Of a stretch of DNA of 10,619 bases, positions 1 to 6,108 are shown piece after piece. The DNA comes from Rhodospirillales bacterium 47_12_T64 (GTDB taxonomy: Bacteria; Pseudomonadota; Alphaproteobacteria; Kiloniellales; Kiloniellaceae), in NCBI GenBank assembly GCA_002162915.1, contig MABB01000101.1:1-10619 (forward strand), read 5' to 3'. The notes beneath the pieces are model-generated. The model made no database searches and had not been told where the DNA came from. It saw only the letters and a program-made list of their open reading frames with translations. The position numbers were made by a program, and so were the translations under genes. The stretch's first letter is position 1; the number at the start of each line of letters is the position of its first letter.

Positions 1-1401
1 AATGGAGCCCACCATTCGCTTGGGGTTACCCTCTCTATCCCGGCCAACCTGCCCGCTTCCTCTGAACCATTTATAGTTACCTGATTTGGTTTTCAGACGA
101 TACTCAATATCAAAAATACCCTCCCCCTTAAGATGTGCCTCCACCATTGCAAATGTGCGATCAACATCATCCGGATGTATAGCTGCTGAGAAATTGGTCA
201 GAGACGCCTTGATTTCATCGCCTTCATACCCCAGTAAATCGTAAAACTGGGGTGACCAGTATTCGTCTTCACCATTAACGTCAATCCAATCCCAAATTCC
301 AACACTTGCCCCTTCAGCAGCCAAGGAAAATCGTTGTTCACTTTTCTTCAAATCACTGGTCTTACTCTCAACTTCAAGTAAACTTTTTTGGTGAGATTGA
401 ACCAGAAAAAAGACATATCCCCCTGACAAAAAAGTAAGAGAAAGTGCACCAAAAAGAACCAACAATTCTATGGGCAACTGGGTATCAGCATAAGCCCCTG
501 CTTTAGGAGAAAAACGAAACAACCATTCTCTTTGACCAAACTCAATAGCTTTTTGGTAAGTAAATTCATGTTTGGTTTCTGAGACGTCACTCTGGTCATA
601 AAGGGTTTCAAAGCTACCCGTATCTGTAACCAGTATATCGATATCATTATCAAGATTAGCCTGCGATTTCTCGATCAGATCACCAACTCTCAATACAATA
701 AGCACAAAACCTGTCAGTTGCTCTCTGCGCTTTTCCAAATCATCCGGCACCCCACGCGCTTCATACATGGGTAAAAACATAAGTATACCTGCTTGTGTCC
801 CCGTTTCCTGAACAAGCGTGATCCGTTGGGTCACGACAAAATCTCCGGTATCCCTTGCAGCGGTCAGAGCTTTTAATCGTTCTGGATTAGACCCCAAATC
901 AAAGCCAATCGCGGCTTCGTTCCCCTGAAAAGGATACGCATAATATACCGGAAAGTATTCCGGGCGATCAATAGCAGATGCCAACCCGCTTTTGCCATCG
1001 TTAACCAGTCTTTCCTTTATCTGATACCCGGTATAACCCTCGGCTTGAGCACGCGCTTCGTAACGAGAACGCTGATTGTTCGGGACCCTTGGTATCCATT
1101 CAAGCGCCTGAATTTCCTGATGCCTTTGCAACAGAACACTTGCAAAGTTATCAAAATTTTCACGCTTTAAATTATCAGTATTTTTGACGAAGGCTTTCAG
1201 GGAGGTCAGAACATCCTGAGTTGAGAACATATGTTCTTCAACGGCAAAGAAGTGATTGTTTGCTTGCTGTAAAAAAACCTCTTTTCGATCAGAAAGACTC
1301 AATTCGGTCATAAGTGAATAGATGCTAACCGAAGCCATGATCCCGATGAAAAAAACCAACAACGGGATAATATACGGTCGCTGACGAGGCAGAGTTATCA
1401 T
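1..1401 (-). CDS. CHASE-PAS membrane sensor protein, C-terminus beyond left edge
   Basis: The reading frame is open for 467 codons from ATG at 1401 to the window edge, with no stop. An in-frame TAA lies 24 bases before this ATG and no other start lies between, so the start is well fixed although the ribosome site is weak. A membrane segment spans residues about 10-30. A large extracytoplasmic region follows with CHASE-domain character (about 75-290, including EWIPRV and the FPVYYAYPF stretch). A second membrane segment lies at about 310-335, then a PAS fold of the PAS_3 type (about 353-467, with GIWDW, LLGYEGDEI, IHPDDVDR and the PAC-like EYRLKTKSGNYKWF). CHASE domains sense small extracellular ligands. 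The output domain (kinase, GGDEF or EAL) is outside the window and cannot be named. It lies 54 bases downstream of the receiver-GGDEF-EAL gene on the same strand, which suggests an operon and a c-di-GMP or two-component role. Confidence 0.88.
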   Translation of the reverse strand, partial: MITLPRQRPYIIPLLVFFIGIMASVSIYSLMTELSLSDRKEVFLQQANNHFFAVEEHMFSTQDVLTSLKAFVKNTDNLKRENFDNFASVLLQRHQEIQALEWIPRVPNNQRSRYEARAQAEGYTGYQIKERLVNDGKSGLASAIDRPEYFPVYYAYPFQGNEAAIGFDLGSNPERLKALTAARDTGDFVVTQRITLVQETGTQAGILMFLPMYEARGVPDDLEKRREQLTGFVLIVLRVGDLIEKSQANLDNDIDILVTDTGSFETLYDQSDVSETKHEFTYQKAIEFGQREWLFRFSPKAGAYADTQLPIELLVLFGALSLTFLSGGYVFFLVQSHQKSLLEVESKTSDLKKSEQRFSLAAEGASVGIWDWIDVNGEDEYWSPQFYDLLGYEGDEIKASLTNFSAAIHPDDVDRTFAMVEAHLKGEGIFDIEYRLKTKSGNYKWFRGSGQVGRDREGNPKRMVGSI

Positions 1402-1455
1402 TAATGGGTTCTCATTTACTTATTTCGCAGAATAACATCTGGGTAACACAAAATA

Positions 1456-3204
1456 TCAAATATAACGACGTCTTGGCATTCCAAGCCATTGTTGGGGGTG
1501 GGCAACGTATTCTTCATGGGCCTGTTGGATCAAGGATTTTTCAAAGACAGAGGGCGGGAGAGCTTTACTATAGAAAAAACCCTGTAACTCGTCCTTGGCA
1601 AAAAGGGAAAGCAATTCAATCTGGGACTGCTCTTCAACCCCTTTCACAACCAGACTCAACCCCAAGACATTCGCAAGCAGGGTCATCACATTACATATCT
1701 TCCGGCTTGAGGCCGAGGTTTCTATCTGACGGACAAAAGATCGATCCATTTTGATTTTAGATATGGGTAAATCGTTCAATCGACTAAGAGACGAATGCCC
1801 GACCCCGAAATCATCAATGACCCAAACACAGCCAATTTTTGCCAGTGCTTCAAGCCGTTCAGTAAAATGGTCCAGATTTTCCATCAAGGCCGTTTCGGTG
1901 ATCTCAAGCTCAAAAAGGCCCGGATCAAGATCGTATTTCGCCAGCATTTCCTTTATGTACGGCACAAAACCGTCTGCTTTAATTTCCAACGGAGAAATAT
2001 TGATAGCCAAAGGCATTACTTTGATCCCTGCATCTATCCAGCTACGCTGTTGGCGGCAGGCTTGTTCAAAAACCCAGCGCCCTATCTCCAATATTTTCAG
2101 GGAGCGCTCAGCTATGGGAATAAAAACACTTGGACCAATCTGCTCTTCATTCTCCCGATGCCAACGTAGCAAGACTTCTGCCCCACAAATCAGCTGGCTC
2201 CCCGCATTTATCTTTGGTTGATAGTGTAACACCAATTCATTGCGCTCTATTGCCTGTGCCAGTGCATTTTCAATACCCGCTATCTTTTGAATATGTTCCC
2301 CTAAACTGGGGTCAAAAAATTCTGCCGAATTCTTACCACTTTGCTTGGCTTTATAAAGTGCTCCATCCGCAGATTTGATAAGATCCGTTGCGAGACGATT
2401 TTCCTGATCGGGAGGGATCACGGCAATACCGATAGAACCTTTACAGTGAAATGTCTGTTCACCAAAACAGATCGGTGTTTCGAAAACGTTGAGGATTTTT
2501 TCTTTGAGAAGGAAAATATCAGATTCACTGCGATACCCGTTAAGAACTACGCCAAATTCATCCCCCCCTAACCGGGCAACAATATCAGACCGCCGTACCG
2601 CAGACTTTAGTCGAGCAGCAATTTCTTTGAGCAGCGCATCACCTGCCGGATGTCCATAGGTATCATTAATAATTTTGAAATCATCAAGATCAATAAGAAA
2701 CAAGGCCAGATAAGTCTTTGCACGCTCTGTTGTCAGAAGCGCTATCTCAAGCGTTGAATCAAATTTAGCCCTGTTAGACAGTCCTGTAAGGCTATCCGTA
2801 AAGGCAGACTTGGCGAGTTTTTTTTCTTGTTCTTTCTGCGCAATACTAAACCGAACAGAGCGGTTTAACAGTGCAGGAGTGAGCTCGCCCTTGATTAGAT
2901 AATCCGAAGCACCGTGCTGGCAAGCCATCTCATCCAGGGCTTGATTGTCTTCCCCCGTCAACAGGATCATCGGCGTCAAACAGCCGACCTCTGTAAATTC
3001 CTGAATAAGGTCTATTCCGCTGTATGCCCCCATGTTTTGATCGATGAGACAGATATCGTAACTGTCGATCTCACTCATGGTATTAACTTTGGCGGGGCTG
3101 GAAACCCAACTAACCACAACTTCTTCTTTGGGAAAAGCACTGCTTAGAAGGCGTTCGGTATAAAGAAAATCAACTTTGTCGTCATCCAGCACCAGTACAC
3201 GCAT
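1456..3204 (-). CDS. Response regulator with GGDEF and EAL domains
   Basis: This is a 582-residue cytoplasmic c-di-GMP signalling protein with three domains. The receiver (about 1-120) has acidic D7-D9, phosphoacceptor D55, T83 and K105. The GGDEF domain (about 130-298) has an intact GGDEF at 213-217 and an RxxD inhibitory site at 204-207, five residues before it, so diguanylate cyclase activity is likely. The EAL domain (about 305-560) has E343-V-L, N402-I-S, ITE near 435-437, D464-D465, K485 and Q541. The usual AEGVE motif reads VKGVE, with K521 in place of the first glutamate, which may cripple phosphodiesterase activity. I chose ATG 3204 because GGGAG (3214-3218) sits nine bases before it and the receiver fold begins immediately. 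An in-frame GTG at 3243 would only add 13 unrelated residues. It is probably co-transcribed with the CHASE-PAS gene. Its partner kinase is not visible. Confidence 0.93.
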   Translation of the reverse strand: MRVLVLDDDKVDFLYTERLLSSAFPKEEVVVSWVSSPAKVNTMSEIDSYDICLIDQNMGAYSGIDLIQEFTEVGCLTPMILLTGEDNQALDEMACQHGASDYLIKGELTPALLNRSVRFSIAQKEQEKKLAKSAFTDSLTGLSNRAKFDSTLEIALLTTERAKTYLALFLIDLDDFKIINDTYGHPAGDALLKEIAARLKSAVRRSDIVARLGGDEFGVVLNGYRSESDIFLLKEKILNVFETPICFGEQTFHCKGSIGIAVIPPDQENRLATDLIKSADGALYKAKQSGKNSAEFFDPSLGEHIQKIAGIENALAQAIERNELVLHYQPKINAGSQLICGAEVLLRWHRENEEQIGPSVFIPIAERSLKILEIGRWVFEQACRQQRSWIDAGIKVMPLAINISPLEIKADGFVPYIKEMLAKYDLDPGLFELEITETALMENLDHFTERLEALAKIGCVWVIDDFGVGHSSLSRLNDLPISKIKMDRSFVRQIETSASSRKICNVMTLLANVLGLSLVVKGVEEQSQIELLSLFAKDELQGFFYSKALPPSVFEKSLIQQAHEEYVAHPQQWLGMPRRRYI

Positions 3205-3225
3205 TCGGCAACTCTCCCGGTCATA

Positions 3226-3241
3226 GTTCGTCCCCACGAAC
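3226..3241. repeat. Inverted repeat in leader of the GGDEF-EAL gene
   Basis: GTTCGT and ACGAAC form a perfect 6-bp inverted repeat around a four-base spacer (CCCC on plus, GGGG on the transcript). It lies about 22 bases before the ATG at 3204 and just upstream of its ribosome site. It could be a small leader hairpin or an operator half; the role is unknown. Confidence 0.5.
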
Positions 3242-3399
3242 ACAATACTAATCGTAACAAGAAAGGCTTAACGATCAATAAATTCAACAAAGGGGCTTTG
3301 TCTTAAAGAATTACCACCCTAACGTGTTATTAAAAATAATCCACCCAAATTAACCATCTCTCCCTCAACCTCGCGCGAAAAGCTTCCTGTACGACAAGG

Positions 3400-3440
3400 T
3401 ATAAACTTCTGAACTCAACAATAACCTGCTATAAACTTCT
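3400..3440. repeat. Two direct repeats of TATAAACTTCT, 30 bp apart
   Basis: The 11-mer TATAAACTTCT occurs exactly at 3400-3410 and again at 3430-3440. The 30-bp period is close to three helical turns, which would place two bound proteins on the same DNA face. It lies between the divergent genes, about 80-120 bases before the antiporter start. A transcription-factor site is an inference. Confidence 0.5.
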
Positions 3441-3518
3441 TTCCTGATAAGACCTGCCTTTAGTTTTTCCTGTTAAACATTCTCGCTGAACATTCCCGCA
3501 AACATCTTCTGTGATTTC

Positions 3519-3590
3519 ATGACAACACTTTCCCTGTTTAACATAGCTTCCATCACCATTACTCTGGCGGCTTTTTTTTGGATATATTAA
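3519..3590 (+). pseudogene. N-terminal segment of the antiporter, out of frame with the rest
   Basis: ATG at 3519 opens 23 codons (MTTLSLFNIASITITLAAFF, then WIY and TAA). The hydrophobic stretch matches the usual start of NhaP-type antiporters, where a segment of this kind leads into a G/A-Y-I-N-H-R sequence. Reading through with one T fewer in the T8 run at 3572-3579 gives AFFGYINHRWLRMPISIG, joining exactly to the main frame at ATG 3607. The 23-codon frame is therefore the detached front of the antiporter, not a separate peptide. An upstream in-frame stop at 3474 limits any further extension, and the ribosome site is weak. Full length with the shift would be about 419 residues. Confidence 0.8.
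3572..3579 (+). other. Run of eight T carrying a one-base frameshift
   Basis: The bases between GC and GG are exactly eight T. Seven would keep the antiporter in one frame; eight send the ribosome to TAA at 3588. Homopolymers of this length are prone to mutation, to RNA polymerase slippage and to sequencing error. Confidence 0.8.
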
Positions 3591-3606
3591 TCACCGCTGG
3601 CTCCGC

Positions 3607-4779
3607 ATGCCGATATCAATTGGCCTGGTAGTCATTGCTTTGGTTGCTTCAATCATGGTGATGCTGGTCGATCTGGTATTCCCAGATCTGGGAATCCAAT
3701 CGGCAGTCAGGCTATCCCTGGCCCAGATCGATTTTCATGAAACCCTTATGAAGGGGATGTTGAGCTTCCTGCTGTTTGCTGGGGCACTCCATGTGAATAT
3801 TGAAGATCTCATACATCGAAAGTATGCCATCACCCTCATGGCAACGGTCGGCGTCCTGATCTCAACATTCATGATCGGCTATTCAATGTTCTATCTCACC
3901 AGCTTTACAGGTCTAGAGATACCCTTGATTTACTGCCTGATTTTCGGAAGCCTGATTGCCCCGACCGACCCCGTTGCCGTGTTGGGAATCCTCAAGACAG
4001 TACGTGTTCCAAGATCTCTCAAAGCCAAGATCGCGGGTGAAAGTCTCTTTAACGATGGGGTTGGGGTTGTGGTCTTCACTATTCTAGTCGCCATCGCTAC
4101 CCAATCCTCCTCTGGCGGCGAAGAGATCGGCGCGTTTGAAATGACCCGCTTTTTCCTACTAGAAGCTGGAGGTGGTGCTGTTCTTGGTCTTGCAACTGGC
4201 TACATTGCCTATCGTGCCTTGAAAAGCATTGATGAATACACAATCGAGGTCCTGATCACGCTTGCTCTGGTCATGGTGAGTTACAGTCTGGCGTTTGCGC
4301 TCCACTTCTCAGGACCGATTGCCGTTGTTATCGCAGGTCTTCTGATCGGTAACCGGGGTATGCGCTTTGCCATGAGTGAAAGCACCCGGGATCACGTACA
4401 CAAGTTCTGGACCTTGCTTGATGAAATCCTCAATGCCTCTCTTTTCCTGATCATCGGCTTTGAAATTCTCGCGATCACGGAGACAGCAAGTAATCTTGCC
4501 ACAACTCTGATCATGATTCCGGTGGTTCTTCTCGCCCGTTTTGTATCTGTCGGCCTGCCCATCAGCCTTCTCAGCTTAAAAGAAAAATACACCCCGGGGG
4601 CCATTGTCGTTTTGACCTGGGGCGGACTTCGGGGCGGGATTTCCGTCGCGCTTGTTCTCTCCCTGCCCAACGTCCCTGAAAAGGAAAGCCTGCTCGCCAT
4701 TACTTATGGCATCGTGATCTTTTCCATCATCATCCAAGGGCTGACGGTCAAGAAGGTCGTCGAGCGGTTTGTGAAGTAG
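3607..4779 (+). CDS. CPA1 (NhaP-type) Na+/H+ antiporter, main reading frame
   Basis: This is a polytopic inner-membrane protein, 390 residues from ATG 3607, with about eleven to twelve hydrophobic segments. The CPA1 hallmarks are present: APTDPVAV (about residues 122-129) with its T-D pair, and GESLFNDG (about 143-150) with the N-D pair typical of electroneutral Na+/H+ exchangers. GPIAVVIAGLLIGNRG and the late TWGGLRGGISVAL motif are also conserved. It would exchange Na+ (or K+) for H+ for pH and salt homeostasis. The ATG at 3607 has no Shine-Dalgarno sequence, and starting there loses most of the first membrane segment, which is encoded at 3519-3579 in another frame. I therefore think the true gene begins at 3519 and is interrupted by one extra T. 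If the shift is real and uncorrected, the protein is truncated and may be inactive. The substrate ion cannot be told from sequence. Confidence 0.9.
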   Translation: MPISIGLVVIALVASIMVMLVDLVFPDLGIQSAVRLSLAQIDFHETLMKGMLSFLLFAGALHVNIEDLIHRKYAITLMATVGVLISTFMIGYSMFYLTSFTGLEIPLIYCLIFGSLIAPTDPVAVLGILKTVRVPRSLKAKIAGESLFNDGVGVVVFTILVAIATQSSSGGEEIGAFEMTRFFLLEAGGGAVLGLATGYIAYRALKSIDEYTIEVLITLALVMVSYSLAFALHFSGPIAVVIAGLLIGNRGMRFAMSESTRDHVHKFWTLLDEILNASLFLIIGFEILAITETASNLATTLIMIPVVLLARFVSVGLPISLLSLKEKYTPGAIVVLTWGGLRGGISVALVLSLPNVPEKESLLAITYGIVIFSIIIQGLTVKKVVERFVK

Positions 4780-4788
4780 GGGCCCAAT

Positions 4789-4822
4789 ACACTAAAGGCA
4801 GTCAAATGACTGCCTTTAGTGT
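4789..4822. terminator. Strong hairpin between convergent antiporter and tenA genes
   Basis: A perfect 16-bp inverted repeat (ACACTAAAGGCAGTCA and its complement) is separated by only two bases. It starts 10 bases after the antiporter stop and ends 45 bases beyond the tenA stop, so it could serve both convergent transcripts. Neither side has a real T-tract, so it may work as a 3'-end stabiliser or with Rho instead of as a classical intrinsic terminator. Confidence 0.7.
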
Positions 4823-4867
4823 GAACTGTTGATGTTCGGAAAAAGAATACTCGAAAACAGCCCTGAT

Positions 4868-5548
4868 TTAAAGAGATCCAGTAAGACCCATTTCCCAAAA
4901 TCCGGCTTCCAGTCTGGTCGCTGTGGCAAAAGTCTCGCAAAGCTGTTTCCAGCGCCCGGATGATCTATAGTCTTCACCCAGACGAGACATCGCAACGCGC
5001 TCCAACTGTCCATAGGCACCAGCTGCTGCTTGCTGATATTCGCTACTGGAATACATTTCTATCCACGGACCATAGGCATTGTTTTCGAGCGAGCCAACGT
5101 GCTCTTCTGCCAGGCGGGACCCGATTTCAGCATAGCCCATAACGCAAGGGGCCAAAGCAACGAGAAGATCAAGAATGTCACCCGACATTCCCCGTTCCAT
5201 GACATAGCGGGTATAGGCAATATTAGCCGAAGCTTCAGGGACAGCTTCCAATACAGATTTCTCTATCCCCCAATCAGCACAATAGCTGATATGAAGCTTC
5301 ACTTCCTCATTCAACAACGCATCCATGGTTGCTGCGGCCTGACGCATATCGTCAAGATTATCACTTTTGAATACCGCCAAAGCATAAGCTTTGCTGAAAT
5401 GAACCAAAAAGAGATAGTCCTGAATGAGATAATGCCTAAAGGCATCCCCGGACAAAGACCCATCCCCCAGGCCCTGAACAAAGGGGTGATAAACATACGA
5501 TGCCCAATCAGTAGGGCATTCTGCTTTCAGATCTTCGTAAAAGGACAT
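4868..5548 (-). CDS. tenA: TenA family aminopyrimidine aminohydrolase (thiaminase II)
   Basis: This 226-residue, all-helical, soluble protein has the usual length of TenA enzymes. These hydrolyse aminopyrimidine breakdown products of thiamine to HMP for re-use in thiamine synthesis. Visible landmarks are HYLIQDYLFL with D44, the catalytic cysteine C135 in LAPCVMGYAEIG with Y139, Y166 in PWIEMY, and a C-terminal glutamate E214 in RLEAGFWEM. These match the aspartate, cysteine, tyrosine and glutamate positions known in Bacillus TenA. Retention of the cysteine points to the TenA_C group. The start is the ATG at 5548; no good ribosome site precedes it. No thiamine pyrophosphate riboswitch fits in the short upstream gap, which is occupied by the ferredoxin terminator. 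The gene therefore has its own promoter or depends on read-through. Other thi genes are absent from the window. Confidence 0.9.
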   Translation of the reverse strand: MSFYEDLKAECPTDWASYVYHPFVQGLGDGSLSGDAFRHYLIQDYLFLVHFSKAYALAVFKSDNLDDMRQAAATMDALLNEEVKLHISYCADWGIEKSVLEAVPEASANIAYTRYVMERGMSGDILDLLVALAPCVMGYAEIGSRLAEEHVGSLENNAYGPWIEMYSSSEYQQAAAGAYGQLERVAMSRLGEDYRSSGRWKQLCETFATATRLEAGFWEMGLTGSL

Positions 5549-5582
5549 CAGACAAAATCACTTTGGGAAAAGAGGAGAAAAT

Positions 5583-5615
5583 AAAAAAGCGATCCACAAA
5601 TATTGCAAATCGCTT
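5583..5615 (-). terminator. Rho-independent terminator after the ferredoxin gene
   Basis: Read on the minus strand, AAGCGAT, a 15-base loop and ATCGCTT form a 7-bp stem. It runs straight into a stretch of T (complement of 5583-5588), followed by A and more T. It begins 19 bases after the ferredoxin stop and ends before tenA, so it separates the Fe-S cluster genes from tenA. Confidence 0.75.
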
Positions 5616-5634
5616 CATTAGGGGGAATTTAGGT

Positions 5635-5949
5635 TTAAAGAGATTCCGGGAGCTTAACCTTCAACCCATCAAGCGCTTCAGACATGATAAGCTGACAGCC
5701 AAGACGAGACGTCTCGGTCAGATTAAAGGCAAGGTCCAGCATATCTTCTTCGTCTTCGGTGACCTCTTCCAGCTTGCCATACCAGCTTGGATCGATAACC
5801 ACATGGCAGGTTGCACAGGCAAGAGAGCCTTCGCAAGCTCCCTCGATGTCAATATCATTGCGTTGAGCAATTTCGAGAACCGAAAGTCCAAGGGGGGCAT
5901 CAACTTCTTTTTCGGTACCGTCTGTCTCGACAAAAGTCATTTTTGGCAT
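5635..5949 (-). CDS. fdx: Adrenodoxin-type 2Fe-2S ferredoxin
   Basis: This 104-residue small acidic protein carries the ISC-type cluster motif C39-x5-C45-x2-C48 ([10 protein letters not shown]) and C85 in RLGCQLI. The four cysteines bind one 2Fe-2S cluster. The acidic stretch [12 protein letters not shown] around 61-72 is the usual contact surface for redox partners. Fdx proteins of this class donate electrons during Fe-S assembly, which fits the position downstream of two cysteine desulfurases. ATG 5949 is preceded by AGGAG (5959-5963) at nine bases, and the fold starts at once, so the start is firm. The 159-base gap to iscS is unusually long and holds a candidate promoter and dyad repeats, so the gene may be expressed independently. 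A role as electron carrier for another enzyme cannot be excluded. Confidence 0.94.
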   Translation of the reverse strand: MPKMTFVETDGTEKEVDAPLGLSVLEIAQRNDIDIEGACEGSLACATCHVVIDPSWYGKLEEVTEDEEDMLDLAFNLTETSRLGCQLIMSEALDGLKVKLPESL

Positions 5950-5980
5950 TTGCCAACTCTCCTAACATAACCAGGTACAA

Positions 5981-6057
5981 AGTCAGCTAAATCGTAAGCT
6001 ACCTTATTGTCGACCCGTTGCCATATTTATGGCGCTGTTTATTTTCGTTGGCTGACT
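5981..6057. repeat. Nested dyad repeats in ferredoxin leader
   Basis: AGTCAGC at 5981-5987 is complementary to GCTGACT at 6051-6057, closing a 63-base interior. Inside lies a compact palindrome at 6020-6033 (GCCATA, two bases, TATGGC). On the minus strand these would fall in the 5' leader of the ferredoxin mRNA, if transcription starts near 6050. They could fold as a stem with an inner hairpin, or the inner palindrome could be a protein site. Function is unknown. Confidence 0.45.
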
Positions 6058-6086
6058 ATATACGCCGCTTAAGCCAGTCTTGTGAA
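6057..6086 (-). promoter_or_regulatory. Candidate sigma-70-like promoter for ferredoxin gene
   Basis: On the minus strand TTCACA (6086-6081) is followed after 18 bases by TATATA (6062-6057). The -35 matches TTGACA at five of six positions; the -10 is weaker. It lies between iscS and the ferredoxin gene and would give a leader of about 100 bases. Picked by eye only. Confidence 0.35.
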
Positions 6087-6108
6087 GTGCTTTTTCACGA
6101 CAGTAAAT

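Larger units (their letters stand above)
3205..3518. other. Divergent intergenic region
   Basis: These 314 bases separate the leftward c-di-GMP gene from the rightward antiporter gene. I see no credible coding frame, tRNA or insertion sequence. The region is AT-rich around 3300-3360, with CCACCC repeated at 3314 and 3341 flanking an A/T inverted repeat. It also holds a short perfect inverted repeat near the left gene and a pair of 11-bp direct repeats, listed separately. Both promoters should lie here, but I could not pick convincing -35/-10 pairs by eye. Confidence 0.6.

Noticed and set aside
1404..2571. Several plus-strand open frames opposite the GGDEF-EAL gene
   Set aside because: They are antisense shadows of a strongly conserved coding frame, with no family resemblance and no ribosome sites.
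3205..3243. Longer start of the GGDEF-EAL gene at GTG 3243
   Set aside because: The extra 13 residues precede a receiver fold that starts right at ATG 3204, which has GGGAG nine bases upstream.
4392..4700. Minus-strand frame inside the antiporter gene
   Set aside because: It is arginine/serine-rich shadow sequence opposite conserved membrane helices of the antiporter.
5549..5634. Thiamine pyrophosphate riboswitch upstream of tenA
   Set aside because: The gap is short and mostly filled by the ferredoxin terminator; no conserved riboswitch core is visible.
6079..6108. Hairpin GTGAA/TTCAC after iscS as a terminator
   Set aside because: The stem is only five bases and no T-tract follows on the minus strand; it also overlaps the better promoter candidate.
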